In this document: piece after piece, positions 29,695 to 38,003 of the stretch
Position numbering within the stretch: the first letter of the stretch is position 1
How the letters are laid out: every line of letters starts with the position of its first letter
Origin: Beutenbergia cavernae DSM 12333
Lineage (GTDB): Bacteria; Actinomycetota; Actinomycetes; Actinomycetales; Beutenbergiaceae
Length of the DNA stretch: 64,000 nt
Direction of reading: 5' to 3'
NCBI RefSeq assembly: GCF_000023105.1
Contig: NC_012669.1
Span: forward strand, 1,550,001-1,614,000
Position numbers and translations under genes: made by a program
The notes under the pieces: generated by a model
Seen by the model: the letters and a program-made list of their open reading frames with translations, nothing else
Told to the model about the DNA's origin: nothing
Databases searched by the model: none

Positions 29695-30362
29695 TTCCCC
29701 GGGATCGCCTCCGGCGGCGTGTGCGCGTCGAGCACGAGCGGCGTCGCGAGCTCGTGCCGCAGCACCTCGGCCTCGTCCGGCGGCAGCCGCGGTGACAGCG
29801 CCGCGTCGATCGCGGCGACCACGTCACCGGGGTCCCGCCCGATGCCGAACGACCACAGCGCCGTCCGCACCTGAGTGCCCGGCGGCACGACGGCGGGGCG
29901 GCGGAGGCGCGCGAGCCCGAGCGGAGGGCCGTCGAGGCTGAGCACGTACCTCGGCCAGCCGACCATGCGCCGGGTGAACGAGAAGCCGGAGCCGGTGTGC
30001 CGCACGAAGAGGCGTCCCGGCGTGGCGACCCGGATCGTGGCGGGGTCGACGTCGTCCCAGCGGATCAGGTAGGGCGTGAAGCCCGGCCAGAACGTCCCGA
30101 GGAGCAGGCCGCCGCGGGTGACGACGAGGTGGTCGGCGGCGACGAGCTCGGCGGCCCCGATCGCGACGAGCACGAAGCCACCCGTGAGCAGGACGTTCGC
30201 CAGCGGGGCGACGAGCGGGTCGGAGACGTTCACCCACACGAGCAGCAGCGCCGGCACCCAGAACATCGCCCGCAGCCACGGCGGCACGTACGTGCGCCGG
30301 ACGAGGAGCACCTCGCCGAGCCCGAGTCTCCGGGCCAGCCGGTGGGCGCGGGCGCGCGTCAC
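29679..30362 (-). CDS. Membrane protein with PH-like domain
   Basis: A 227-residue protein. Two hydrophobic segments at about 32-50 and 55-72 are followed by LVAADHLVVTRGGLLLGTFWPGFTPYLIRWDDVDPATIRV, similar to bacterial PH (bPH) domains that follow a TM hairpin. No catalytic motif. The GTG at 30362-30360 starts a basic N-terminus before the first helix. The last residues (NAPAR) are encoded by the direct repeat shared with gatB, so the C-terminus may have been reshaped by that duplication. Confidence 0.65.
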   Translation of the reverse strand: MTRARAHRLARRLGLGEVLLVRRTYVPPWLRAMFWVPALLLVWVNVSDPLVAPLANVLLTGGFVLVAIGAAELVAADHLVVTRGGLLLGTFWPGFTPYLIRWDDVDPATIRVATPGRLFVRHTGSGFSFTRRMVGWPRYVLSLDGPPLGLARLRRPAVVPPGTQVRTALWSFGIGRDPGDVVAAIDAALSPRLPPDEAEVLRHELATPLVLDAHTPPEAIPGNAPAR

Positions 30363-30428
30363 GGGACCTCGTTTCGCTGTCGGAGGAGTGGCTACCAGCC
30401 GCGAGCCTATCCGGCGAGGATCGACGTC

Positions 30429-31010
30429 ATGACCTCTCAGACACGTCTCGTTCCCGTCCTCGAGGGCGACATGGTGCGACTCCGCCCGCTCGGACCCCAG
30501 GACGCCGACGCCATGTGGGACGGCCTCGACGACGCCGAGTCGATGCGCCTCACCGGCACGACCGCGACATTCACCCGCGAGCAGATCGACGAGTGGGCCG
30601 CGACGATCGCGGACCGCCCGGGCCGCTTCGACTGGGCGATCACGCATGACGGCGACGCCTACCGCGGCGAGATCGTCCTCAACAACCTCGACGACGACGC
30701 CCGGTCCGCCACCCTGAGGCTCGCCGTCGATGCGGGTCACCGCGGGCGGGGCTACGGACGGGAAGCGATGCAGCTCGTGCTGCGGTTCGCGTTCGCGCCC
30801 CCGCCCGAGGGCCTCGGGCTGCACCGCGTCGGCCTCGACGTCCTGTCGATCAACCCGCGCGCGCAGTCTCTCTACGAGAGCCTGGGCTTCGTCGTCGAGG
30901 GGCGGCAGCGGGAGGTGTACCCCGATCCGGATCACCCCGGCCGCTGGGCCGACGCGATCATCATGGGCATGCTCGACGAGGACTTCGAGGCGGCCAGCGC
31001 CGACTGGTGA
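30429..31010 (+). CDS. GNAT N-acetyltransferase, RimJ/RimL type
   Basis: A 193-residue acetyltransferase. The acetyl-CoA-binding motif A reads LRLAVDAGHRGRGYGREAMQLVL (Q/RxxGxG/A as RGRGYG), followed by GLHRVGLDVLSINPRAQSLYESLGFVVEGRQRE. The substrate could be a protein N-terminus or a small amine, and context does not help. The ATG at 30429 begins the family N-terminus (LEGDMVRLRPL). It is divergent from the PH-like membrane protein gene. Confidence 0.85.
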   Translation: MTSQTRLVPVLEGDMVRLRPLGPQDADAMWDGLDDAESMRLTGTTATFTREQIDEWAATIADRPGRFDWAITHDGDAYRGEIVLNNLDDDARSATLRLAVDAGHRGRGYGREAMQLVLRFAFAPPPEGLGLHRVGLDVLSINPRAQSLYESLGFVVEGRQREVYPDPDHPGRWADAIIMGMLDEDFEAASADW

Positions 31011-31044
31011 CACGCCCCCGGGCCACCTGCCGCCGCGATGGTGT

Positions 31045-31063
31045 TTGCGCTACCGTAGGCGAA
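31045..31063 (+). promoter_or_regulatory. Leaderless promoter and small dyad before the metal-binding lipoprotein
   Basis: TACCGT (31051-31056) lies 6 nt before the ATG at 31063. It sits inside the dyad TT-nnn-CTAC-C-GTAG-nnn-AA (31045-31063), which could be the binding site of the DtxR/MntR regulator encoded at 33634. The operator function is inference. Confidence 0.4.
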
Positions 31064-32001
31064 TGTTCGGTGGCCCAAACTTCCGCGTCGTCCGTGCAGC
31101 TGCCCTGCTGCTCGGCGCGGCGGCCGCCGTCGCCGGGTGCGCCGCGTTCACGGAGTCGGGCGGCGAGCCCGCGGGCACCGACGGCGAGCGCCCGCTCGTG
31201 CTCACGACGTTCAGCGTGCTCGGGGACATGGCCGCCAACGTCGCGGGCGACCACCTCGACGTGGCCTCGATCGTGCCCGTGGGTGCGGAGATCCACGGGT
31301 ACGAGCCGACCGCGCAGGACGTCGTGCGGGCCCAGGGCGCCGATCTGATCCTGGACAACGGGCTCGGTCTGGAAGCGTGGTTCACGCGCTTCACCGACCG
31401 CACCGGCACGCCGTCGGTCACGCTCAGCGAGGGCCTCGCGACGGTGCCGATCGCGGGGACCGACGACGTCAACCCGCACGCCTGGATGAGCCCCGAGGGC
31501 GCCGTCCACTACGTGCACGCGATGGCCGAGGCGTTCGCGGAGCTCGACCCGGCGCATGCCGGCGACTACGCGCGCAACGCCGACGGCTACGTGGACCGGA
31601 TCGAGGAGATCGGCACGCGGGCCGACGACGTGCTGGCCGGCATCCCGCCCGAGCATCGCCTTCTCGTGACGTGCGAGGGCGCGTTCAGCTACCTGGCGCG
31701 GGACATCGGCCTCGAGGAGGCGTACCTGTGGCCGGTCAACGCCGACGCCGACCCGACGGCGCAGCACGTCGCCGACGTCACGCGGCTCGTCATCGAGCGC
31801 GAGCTCCCGGCCGTGTTCTGCGAGTCGACCGTCTCGGACGCCGTGCAGTCCCAGGTGGCCGCCGAGTCGGGAGCACGCCTCGCGGGCCCGCTCTACGTGG
31901 ACTCCCTGTCGGAGGCCGACGGCGAGGTCCCCACGTACCTGGACCTGCTCGCGCACGATCTCGAGGTCATCGCCGAGGGCCTGGCGGGAGGGGCACGGTG
32001 A
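31063..32001 (+). CDS. mntA: Manganese-type metal ABC transporter, substrate-binding lipoprotein
   Basis: A 312-residue cluster A-I binding protein. Signal peptide at residues 1-25 with a weakly conserved lipobox (AVAGC, lipidated Cys26). Predicted metal ligands: His78 in EIHGYEP, His139 in NPHAW, Glu205 in TCEGAFSY and Asp280 in YVDSLS. The H-H-E-D set is that of PsaA/MntC manganese (or iron) binders. ZnuA uses three histidines. No His-rich loop is present, again unlike ZnuA. It starts an ABC operon (GTGA overlap with the ATPase). The downstream DtxR/MntR gene supports manganese or iron as cargo. Confidence 0.88.
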   Translation: MFGGPNFRVVRAAALLLGAAAAVAGCAAFTESGGEPAGTDGERPLVLTTFSVLGDMAANVAGDHLDVASIVPVGAEIHGYEPTAQDVVRAQGADLILDNGLGLEAWFTRFTDRTGTPSVTLSEGLATVPIAGTDDVNPHAWMSPEGAVHYVHAMAEAFAELDPAHAGDYARNADGYVDRIEEIGTRADDVLAGIPPEHRLLVTCEGAFSYLARDIGLEEAYLWPVNADADPTAQHVADVTRLVIERELPAVFCESTVSDAVQSQVAAESGARLAGPLYVDSLSEADGEVPTYLDLLAHDLEVIAEGLAGGAR

Positions 32002-32753
32002 GCGGCACGCTCGAGGTGCGCGGCGCCGTCGTCCGCTACGGCGACGTGACGGCGCTCGACGGGGCGGACCTGACCCTCGTGCCCGGCCGGATCACCGGCC
32101 TGGTGGGCACGAACGGCTCGGGCAAGTCCACGCTGTTCAAGGCGATCATGGGGCTGGTCCCGCTCGCTGGTGGCGTCGTGACGTACGACGGCGCGCCGCT
32201 CGCGCGTGCCCGGCGGCGCGGGGTGCTGGGCTTCGTCCCGCAGTCGGAGGAGGTCGACCAGGGTTTCCCGCTCGCGGTGCGCGACGTCGTCGCCATGGGC
32301 AGGTACGCGGGGCTCGGGCCTACCCGGCGACTGCGCGCACCCGACCACGCCGCCCTCGCCGAGGCGCTCGACGCCGTCGACCTGGAGGACCTCGCCCACC
32401 GCCAGATCGGGCGACTCTCGGGCGGCCAGCGCAAGCGGGCGTTCGTCGCCCGCGTGCTCGCCCAGCGCGCGCAGGTCCTGCTGCTCGACGAGCCGTTCGC
32501 GGGCGTCGACGTCGTCAGCGAGCGCACGATCTCGCGGGTCCTCCGCCAGCGGGCCGACGACGGCGCGGCGGTGCTGATCGCGAGCCACGACCTCGTCGCG
32601 CTCCCGGGTCTCGCGGACGACGCGGTGCTGCTCCAGCGGCACGTCGTCGCGCGCGGCACCCCGGCCGAGGTGCTGGCCCCCGAGGTGCTGGCTCGCGTGT
32701 TCGTCGAGTCCGAGGAGCGGCGCGAGGTGCCGGGCGTGGGGGCGCGGGGATGA
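31998..32753 (+). CDS. mntB: Manganese-type metal ABC transporter, ATP-binding protein
   Basis: A 251-residue ABC ATPase. Walker A GTNGSGKST near residue 37, Q-loop FVPQSEE, signature LSGGQRKR, Walker B VLLLDEPFAG and H-loop ASHD are all intact. QSEEVD at the Q-loop is common in metal-type ABC ATPases. The GTG start overlaps the binding-protein stop and the end overlaps the permease by 4 nt. It powers uptake by the 32750 permease. Confidence 0.92.
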   Translation: MSGTLEVRGAVVRYGDVTALDGADLTLVPGRITGLVGTNGSGKSTLFKAIMGLVPLAGGVVTYDGAPLARARRRGVLGFVPQSEEVDQGFPLAVRDVVAMGRYAGLGPTRRLRAPDHAALAEALDAVDLEDLAHRQIGRLSGGQRKRAFVARVLAQRAQVLLLDEPFAGVDVVSERTISRVLRQRADDGAAVLIASHDLVALPGLADDAVLLQRHVVARGTPAEVLAPEVLARVFVESEERREVPGVGARG

Positions 32754-33637
32754 GTCATGTGATCGACGTGCTCGTCGACCCGCTCGCGCTCGGCCTCATG
32801 CAGCGCGCGTTCCTCGTGACGGCGGCCGCAGCGATCGTGTGCGCGCTCCTGTCGTGCTGGCTCGTCCTCATCGGCTGGTCGCTCATGGGGGACGCGCTGT
32901 CGCACGCCGTGCTCCCCGGGGTCGTGCTCGCGTACGTCGTCGGCGTCCCGTTCACGCTCGGCGCCCTCGCGTTCGGCCTCGCGGCCGCGGGGCTGATCGG
33001 CGTCGTCCGCGACCGGACGCGCCTGGCGGAGGACGCCGCCATCGGCGTGGTGTTCACGACGTTGTTCGCGCTCGGTCTCGTGCTGGTCTCGCTCAACCCC
33101 GCCCAGGTCGACCTCCAGCACATCCTGCTCGGCAACGTGCTCGGCGTCTCCGTCGCCGACACGATCCAGGTGCTCGCGCTCGCGGCCGTCACGACGACGG
33201 TGCTCCTGGTCAAGCGGCGCGACCTCACGCTGTACGCGTTCGACCCGACGTACGCGCACGCGATCGGCCTGTCCCCGCGCCGGATCGCGGCACTGCTGCT
33301 CGGGCTGCTGGCGCTGACGATCGTCGTCGCGCTCCAGGCGATCGGCGTCATCCTCGTCGTCGCGATGCTCGTGATCCCCGGCGCGACGGCGCGGCTGCTC
33401 ACGGAGCGCTTCGGCGTCATGCTCGTCGTGGCTCCGGCGACGGCGCTGGCCTGCGCGGTCGTCGGCCTGTACCTCAGCTACTACGCGGGTGTCTCGAGCG
33501 GCGGAGCGGTGGTCCTCGCCCAGGGTGTGCTCTTCGGCGTCGTCGCCCTCGTGACCCAGCTGCGCCGCCGACGCCCGGCGGGCGGGCCGACGGCGCACGC
33601 TGCCTCCGCCGAGGCGGCCCTACGCTCGGGGGTATGA
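32750..33637 (+). CDS. mntC: Manganese-type metal ABC transporter, permease
   Basis: A 295-residue ABC-3 family permease with eight or nine hydrophobic segments. LSCWLVLIGWSLMGDALSHAVLPGVVLAYVVG is the family N-terminal hallmark. The EAA-like cytoplasmic loop AHAIGLSPRRI lies near residue 168. The C-terminal 30 residues are Ala/Arg-rich and soluble. A TACGCT box inside its last codons probably starts the mntR transcript. Confidence 0.92.
   Translation: MSHVIDVLVDPLALGLMQRAFLVTAAAAIVCALLSCWLVLIGWSLMGDALSHAVLPGVVLAYVVGVPFTLGALAFGLAAAGLIGVVRDRTRLAEDAAIGVVFTTLFALGLVLVSLNPAQVDLQHILLGNVLGVSVADTIQVLALAAVTTTVLLVKRRDLTLYAFDPTYAHAIGLSPRRIAALLLGLLALTIVVALQAIGVILVVAMLVIPGATARLLTERFGVMLVVAPATALACAVVGLYLSYYAGVSSGGAVVLAQGVLFGVVALVTQLRRRRPAGGPTAHAASAEAALRSGV
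33621..33634 (+). promoter_or_regulatory. Internal leaderless promoter for mntR
   Basis: TACGCT (33621-33626) lies 7 nt before the ATG at 33634, within the last codons of the permease gene. The regulator could thus be transcribed separately from the importer it probably controls. Confidence 0.4.
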
Positions 33638-34350
33638 CGAGCCCTTCACGTGCGTCAGACGTGTCCGCCGTCGCGCAGGACTACCTCAAGCTCGTGTGGA
33701 ACGCGCAGGAGTGGTCGGACGCGCCGCTGACGACGAAGCGCCTCGCGGAGCGCCTCGGCGTCACCGCGGGGACCGTGTCGGAGGGGGTCCGCAAGCTCAG
33801 CGAGGCCGGTCTCATCGACCACCCGCGGTACGGCCAGATCGCGCTGACGGACGCGGGCCGCGAGGTGGCGCTCGCCGTCGTGCGCCGCCACCGCCTCATC
33901 GAGACGCTGCTCGTCGAGACGTTCGGGTACTCGTGGGACGAGGTGCACGACGAGGCCGAGGTGCTCGAGCACGCGGTCTCGGACGCGTTCGTCGAGCGGA
34001 TCGCCGCGCACCTGGGGCACCCCGAGCGGGACCCGCACGGCGACCCGATCCCGACCGCCGACGGCGAGATCCGGATCCCGGCGGCCCGGCCGGTGAGCGA
34101 CCTGGCGGTGGGGGAGGGCGGCGTCGTCACGCGCGTGTCCGACGCCGCGGGTGACCTCCTGCAGTACTTCGCCGAGGTCGGTCTCGTCCCCGACGCGCAC
34201 GTGAGCGTCGTCGAGCGCAACGACGGCGCGGCACTGCTCGGGCTGCGCGTGCGAGGTGGGGAGGCCAGCGGCGACGACGGCGCGGCGTCCGAGACCAGCG
34301 TCCCGCTCGCGCTGCCCGCGGCCCACGCGATCTGGGTCGTTCCCGCGTGA
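33634..34350 (+). CDS. mntR: DtxR/MntR-family metal-dependent transcriptional regulator
   Basis: A 238-residue regulator. N-terminal winged helix (AVAQDYLKLVWNAQEW, APLTTKRLAERLGVTAGTVSEGVRKLSEAGLI). The dimerisation domain has the metal-ligand pattern HRLIETLLVETFGYSWDEVHDEAEVLEH. The C-terminal FeoA/SH3-like domain begins near residue 155. Such proteins repress manganese or iron uptake when metal-loaded. It overlaps the permease gene by 4 nt, and its likely target is the mntABC promoter at about 31050. Confidence 0.92.
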   Translation: MTSPSRASDVSAVAQDYLKLVWNAQEWSDAPLTTKRLAERLGVTAGTVSEGVRKLSEAGLIDHPRYGQIALTDAGREVALAVVRRHRLIETLLVETFGYSWDEVHDEAEVLEHAVSDAFVERIAAHLGHPERDPHGDPIPTADGEIRIPAARPVSDLAVGEGGVVTRVSDAAGDLLQYFAEVGLVPDAHVSVVERNDGAALLGLRVRGGEASGDDGAASETSVPLALPAAHAIWVVPA

Positions 34351-34357
34351 ACCCGCG

Positions 34358-35089
34358 ATGATCGGCCAGGCGATCGCCGTCGGTGGCCTCGGCGTCCTGG
34401 CGCTCAACGTCTACGCCGTCGTCCTGATCGTCGTCCGTTCCCGCGCGTGGGGGACGCGCCTGTACCGACCGATGCTGCTCAACGTCGCGCTGTCGACGAT
34501 CCCGATCCTGCTCGCGATCGGGATGATCGTGGGCACGCTCGTGCTGCTCGCCGCGGAACCCGGTCGCGTGCGGCTGCCCGTGGCGTACCTCATCGTCAGC
34601 GGGCTGGCGTTCGTCGTCTTCTTCCCGAACTCCGTGTACCTGATCACCGAGCTGAACTTCTCCCACCGACGCTCGGACGATGCCGTCCCGTTGTGGTTCG
34701 ACATCGTGATGACGCTGACGCTCACCCTGTCGGGGATCGTCAACGCCATCGTGGCGCTGGCGTTCGTGCAGACGTTCGCCATCGTGTTCCGGGCCGCGGG
34801 AGAGATCCCGGCCACGCCGCCGTGGTGGTCGTGGGCGGTGACGGCGGGGGTGCTCGTGCTCGGCTGCCTCGGCGTCTACCTCGGCCGCCGCCTGAGGTTC
34901 AACAGCTGGGACGCGGCCCGCCCGTGGCTCGTGGTGAGCCGGCTGGTCGCGTACCTGCGGCCGCGGGGCCGGATGCGTGAGCTGGTCCGCTTCGTCGGCG
35001 CGCACGCGGTGCTCCTCGTCGTCCTGTACGTGATGGTCTACTTCCCGATCTACGTGCTGGTCATCGGGTGGGCGCTCGACTCGGGCTGA
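34358..35089 (+). CDS. DUF1361 family integral membrane protein
   Basis: A 243-residue protein with six or seven hydrophobic segments. The motif FVVFFPNSVYLITELNFSH near residue 86 is the DUF1361 signature (usually WLLFFPNAPYLITDL). A large cytoplasmic loop with RRLRFNSWDAARPW lies near residue 168. No function is established for the family. It follows mntR by 7 nt and may be co-transcribed, but a metal role is not supported by its sequence. Confidence 0.82.
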   Translation: MIGQAIAVGGLGVLALNVYAVVLIVVRSRAWGTRLYRPMLLNVALSTIPILLAIGMIVGTLVLLAAEPGRVRLPVAYLIVSGLAFVVFFPNSVYLITELNFSHRRSDDAVPLWFDIVMTLTLTLSGIVNAIVALAFVQTFAIVFRAAGEIPATPPWWSWAVTAGVLVLGCLGVYLGRRLRFNSWDAARPWLVVSRLVAYLRPRGRMRELVRFVGAHAVLLVVLYVMVYFPIYVLVIGWALDSG

Positions 35090-35107
35090 TGACGGCGGCT
35101 CGACGGG

Positions 35108-35147
35108 ACGTCAATGATTGACGTGCGAGCATTGTCCTACGTAAATT
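35108..35147 (+). promoter_or_regulatory. namZ promoter with 17-bp palindromic operator over the -35 box
   Basis: ACGTCAATGATTGACGT at 35108-35124 is a perfect palindrome around G35116. Its right half contains TTGACG (35118-35123), a -35 box. TAAATT (35142-35147) follows after an 18-nt spacer as the -10. Binding of a repressor here would block RNA polymerase. The same layout recurs at 37964-38003. Confidence 0.75.
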
Positions 35148-35148
35148 G

Positions 35149-36399
35149 ATGACCATGCCCTCCCTGTCAGCGACGACAACGTTCGCGCGCCGCACCGCTC
35201 TCGTCCGCACGGGTCTCGACCGAGCCGTCGAGGACCCGGGCCTCCTCGGTGCCGAGCCGATCGCCATGGTGTGCAACTACACGTCGGTGACCGCCGACCT
35301 GCGTCGCGGCGTCGACGCGCTCGCGGCTCTCGGCGGCGTCGACATCCGCGCCATCTGCGTGCCGGAGCACGGCTACTGGGGTGCCGTGCAGGCGGGCGAG
35401 AGCGAGGCGGGGGCGCCGGACGTCCGCACCGGCATCCCGATCGTGGACACGTACCTCGTGGAGGGGGAGGCGCTGGAGCGGCTGCTCGCCGGGACCGGTG
35501 CCGCCCGCATCGTCCTGGACCTGCAGGACATCGGCTCCCGGTTCTACACCTACATCTGGACGATGCTCGACGTGATGTGTGCCGCGGCGAACGCCTCGCT
35601 CGCGGTCACCGTCCTCGACCGCCCGAACCCGATCGGCGCCGGCCGCGCGGCCGGGCCGGGCCTGCTCGAGGAGTGCGCGAGCTTCGTCGGCCGCGAGAAC
35701 GTCCCGCTCGTGCACGGCCTGACGATCGGGGAGCTCGCCCGCTGGTTCGCCGCCGAGTTCGTGCCGGCGCGGACCGGGCGCGAGGTCGCTCTCGACGTCG
35801 TCGCGATGGACGGGCCGGGCGACGCCACCGGCGACGCCGCCGCCACCGGGATGACCTGGGTGCCGCCGTCGCCGAACATGCCCAGCCCGACGACGGCGCG
35901 GCTCTACCCGGGTACGTGCCTGGTCGAGGGGACGCTCCTGTCGGAGGGCCGGGGGACGACGTCGCCGTTCGAGACGGTCGGCGCGCCCTGGCTCGACGGA
36001 CGCTTCGCCGACGCGCTCGCCGAGCGGGAGCTGCCCGGCGTCGCCGTCCGCGAGGCGTGGTTCCGGCCGGTGTTCTCCAAGCACGCGGGCGAGCTGTGCG
36101 GCGGCGTGCAGCTGCACGTCACGCGGCCCGAGGACCTCGATCCGCTGGGCATCGGGTTCGAGCTGCTCGCCGTCGCACGGCGCGTGGCGCCCGACGAGCC
36201 GCTGTGGCGGCAGCAGAGCGAGGCGGGACGGCCGCCGTTCGCCGACCTCCTCTGGGGGTCGCCGGCCCTGCGTACCGGGATCGACGCCGGGCAGGACCTC
36301 GCGGCTGTCCTCGCCGCGAGCCCCGAGCCGCTCGAGCCGCCCGAGTCGGTCCGGCTCTATCCTCGCGCCACGCCCTCGGAAGAAGCAGGTGAGCGATGA
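35149..36399 (+). CDS. namZ: Exo-beta-N-acetylmuramidase NamZ-like protein (DUF1343)
   Basis: A 416-residue DUF1343 protein, the family of Bacillus YbbC/NamZ (GH171), which removes MurNAc from the non-reducing end of peptidoglycan fragments. Seen: MVCNYTSVTADLRRG, the acidic motif CVPEHGYWGAVQAGE near residue 66, LQDIGSRFYTYIWTM, LDRPNPIGA and WVPPSPNMP. I see no signal peptide, so it probably acts in the cytoplasm on imported fragments; Bacillus NamZ is secreted. It is the first gene of an operon: its stop overlaps the MurR-like regulator by 3 nt. ATG 35149 or ATG 35155 are the possible starts. Confidence 0.85.
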   Translation: MTMPSLSATTTFARRTALVRTGLDRAVEDPGLLGAEPIAMVCNYTSVTADLRRGVDALAALGGVDIRAICVPEHGYWGAVQAGESEAGAPDVRTGIPIVDTYLVEGEALERLLAGTGAARIVLDLQDIGSRFYTYIWTMLDVMCAAANASLAVTVLDRPNPIGAGRAAGPGLLEECASFVGRENVPLVHGLTIGELARWFAAEFVPARTGREVALDVVAMDGPGDATGDAAATGMTWVPPSPNMPSPTTARLYPGTCLVEGTLLSEGRGTTSPFETVGAPWLDGRFADALAERELPGVAVREAWFRPVFSKHAGELCGGVQLHVTRPEDLDPLGIGFELLAVARRVAPDEPLWRQQSEAGRPPFADLLWGSPALRTGIDAGQDLAAVLAASPEPLEPPESVRLYPRATPSEEAGER

Positions 36400-37253
36400 G
36401 CATCCAGAGCTCGATCCAGTCTCGGCTCGACCAGTTCGCGCCGTCGATGCGGCGGGTCGCGGAGGCGATCCTCGAGCGTCCCCAGGTGGTGCTGGAGAAG
36501 ACCATCAGCGAGCTCGCCTCGCAGTGCGAGACGTCGGAGACCACCATCGTCCGGTTCTGCCGGACGCTCGGGCTGACCGGGTACGTGCAGCTGCGGCTCG
36601 AGCTCGCCACCGAGATCGGCCGCGAGAACGCCCAGCGCGGCGAGCTCGGCGACCACGGGGCGGACATCCTGGCCGAGGACGGGCTCGCCGCGATGGCGGC
36701 GAAGATCGCGTTCACCGACACGCTCGGGATCGAGGAGACGCTCGCCAGCCTGGACATCGAGCACCTGGAGCGCGTCGTCGACGCCATCGACACCGCCGGC
36801 CGGAGCGTGACGTACGGCGTCGGCTCGAGCGGTTCGAGCGCGGCCGACCTCCAGCGCAAGCTCTTCCGGATCGGACGCGTCGCGTTCACGTTCGACGACC
36901 CGCACGACGCCGTGACGGCGGCTGCGCTGAGCTCGCCGGGCGATGTCGCCGTCGCGTTCTCGCACAGCGGCGCCACGCGCGAGGCCCTGGCCTTCCTCGC
37001 GACCGCCGGCAAGCACGGTGCCCGGACCGTCGCCGTGACGAACTCCGCCGAGTCGGCGCTCGCCCGGGCGGCGGACATCGTGCTCGTCACCTCGGTGCGC
37101 GAGACGCAGTTCCGGTCCGGGGCGATGGCCTCCCGGATCGCGCAGCTGATGATCGTCGACTGCATCTTCGTCGGCGTCGCCCAGCGCCGGTACGACCAGA
37201 CCGTCGACGCCCTCAAGTCCACCTACGCAGCAGCCCAGGAGTTGCGCTCATGA
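36396..37253 (+). CDS. murR: RpiR/MurR-family transcriptional regulator (HTH-SIS)
   Basis: A 285-residue regulator. The N-terminal HTH_6 domain spans about 1-77 (MRRVAEAILERPQVVLEKTISELASQCETSETTIVRFCRTLGLTGY). The C-terminal SIS sugar-phosphate domain has YGVGSSGSSAADLQRKL near 141 and VAFSHSGATREALAF near 187. MurR of E. coli represses the MurNAc genes and binds MurNAc-6-P. Gene order next to a NamZ-like enzyme mirrors the Bacillus ybbC-ybbH cluster. I infer that it binds the palindromes at 35108 and 37964. The ligand here may differ, since no etherase or MurNAc kinase is nearby. Confidence 0.88.
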   Translation: MSIQSSIQSRLDQFAPSMRRVAEAILERPQVVLEKTISELASQCETSETTIVRFCRTLGLTGYVQLRLELATEIGRENAQRGELGDHGADILAEDGLAAMAAKIAFTDTLGIEETLASLDIEHLERVVDAIDTAGRSVTYGVGSSGSSAADLQRKLFRIGRVAFTFDDPHDAVTAAALSSPGDVAVAFSHSGATREALAFLATAGKHGARTVAVTNSAESALARAADIVLVTSVRETQFRSGAMASRIAQLMIVDCIFVGVAQRRYDQTVDALKSTYAAAQELRS

Positions 37254-37969
37254 CCTCTCTCACCGTGCTCGCCGTCGGCGCGCACATCGGCGACATGGAC
37301 CTCGCGGCGGGCCCGTACCTCGCTCAGAACGTGCTCGACGGCGGGCGCTCGGCGCTCGTCGCGCTCACGCCGGGGGAGCGGGGCCACCCCCGGCTGACGC
37401 CGGCCGAGTACCGGCTGCAGAAGATCGCCGAGGGGGAGGCGTTCGCCGCGGGGATCGGCGCGGAGTTCACGTGCTTCGACGATCTCAGCGACGGTTTCCT
37501 GACCGCTGACGACGACGTCGCGATGCGGCTCGCGCGGATCATCCGTGAGCTGCGTCCGGACATCCTGCTCGCGCACTGGGTCCACAGCATCCACACCGAC
37601 CACGAGCACGCCGCCCGGATCGCGATCCGCGCCCGGTTCCTCGCCGGCCTGCCGGGGGTGGAGGAGGACGGCGAGACGCCAGCGACCACCAGGCACGGGG
37701 TGCCGAGGGTGCTGCACTGCGAGAACTGGGAGGACGACCACGGCTTCGTGGCCGACCGGCACGCGCCGGTCGGCGAGGAGGCCTTCACCCGGTGGCACGC
37801 GGCGATCAGCGGGCAGGCGTTCGCGCGCGGCGAGACGTACGGCTTCCGCTACATCGACTACTACTCGGCGCAGCTCCAGCTGCGCGGCGCCCTGGGTCGG
37901 ACGGAGCGCGCCGTGGCGTTCGCGCCGGAGTCCGGTAGCCGAATGACGCAACCGATTCGTAACACGTAA
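37250..37969 (+). CDS. PIG-L/LmbE-family N-deacetylase with altered AHPDD motif
   Basis: A 239-residue protein of the PIG-L fold, whose members deacetylate GlcNAc-type substrates (MshB, bacillithiol BshB). The canonical AHPDD reads A11-H12-I13-G14-D15 here. The zinc ligands His12 and Asp15 are kept, but the Asp that acts as general base in MshB is Gly14. Asp17 follows two residues later. The second zinc motif HTDHEHAA is present near residue 115. I recall an AHxGD subgroup in sugar-catabolic clusters, so this is probably a real variant rather than an error. It overlaps the regulator gene by 4 nt and should act on an amino sugar released by NamZ or NagZ. Confidence 0.82.
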   Translation: MTSLTVLAVGAHIGDMDLAAGPYLAQNVLDGGRSALVALTPGERGHPRLTPAEYRLQKIAEGEAFAAGIGAEFTCFDDLSDGFLTADDDVAMRLARIIRELRPDILLAHWVHSIHTDHEHAARIAIRARFLAGLPGVEEDGETPATTRHGVPRVLHCENWEDDHGFVADRHAPVGEEAFTRWHAAISGQAFARGETYGFRYIDYYSAQLQLRGALGRTERAVAFAPESGSRMTQPIRNT

Positions 37970-38003
37970 ATGATTGACATGCACGTGCCGTGAACCGTAC
38001 GTT
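37964..38003 (+). promoter_or_regulatory. Second operator/promoter of the salvage regulon
   Basis: ACGTAAATGATTGACAT (37964-37980) matches the 35108 palindrome at 15 of 17 positions. TTGACA (37974-37979) is a consensus -35, and TACGTT (37998-38003) follows at 18 nt. Operator and -35 are in the same relative position as at namZ. It drives the GNAT-ABC transporter operon. A further half-site TTGACGTGC lies at 38002-38010. Confidence 0.72.
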
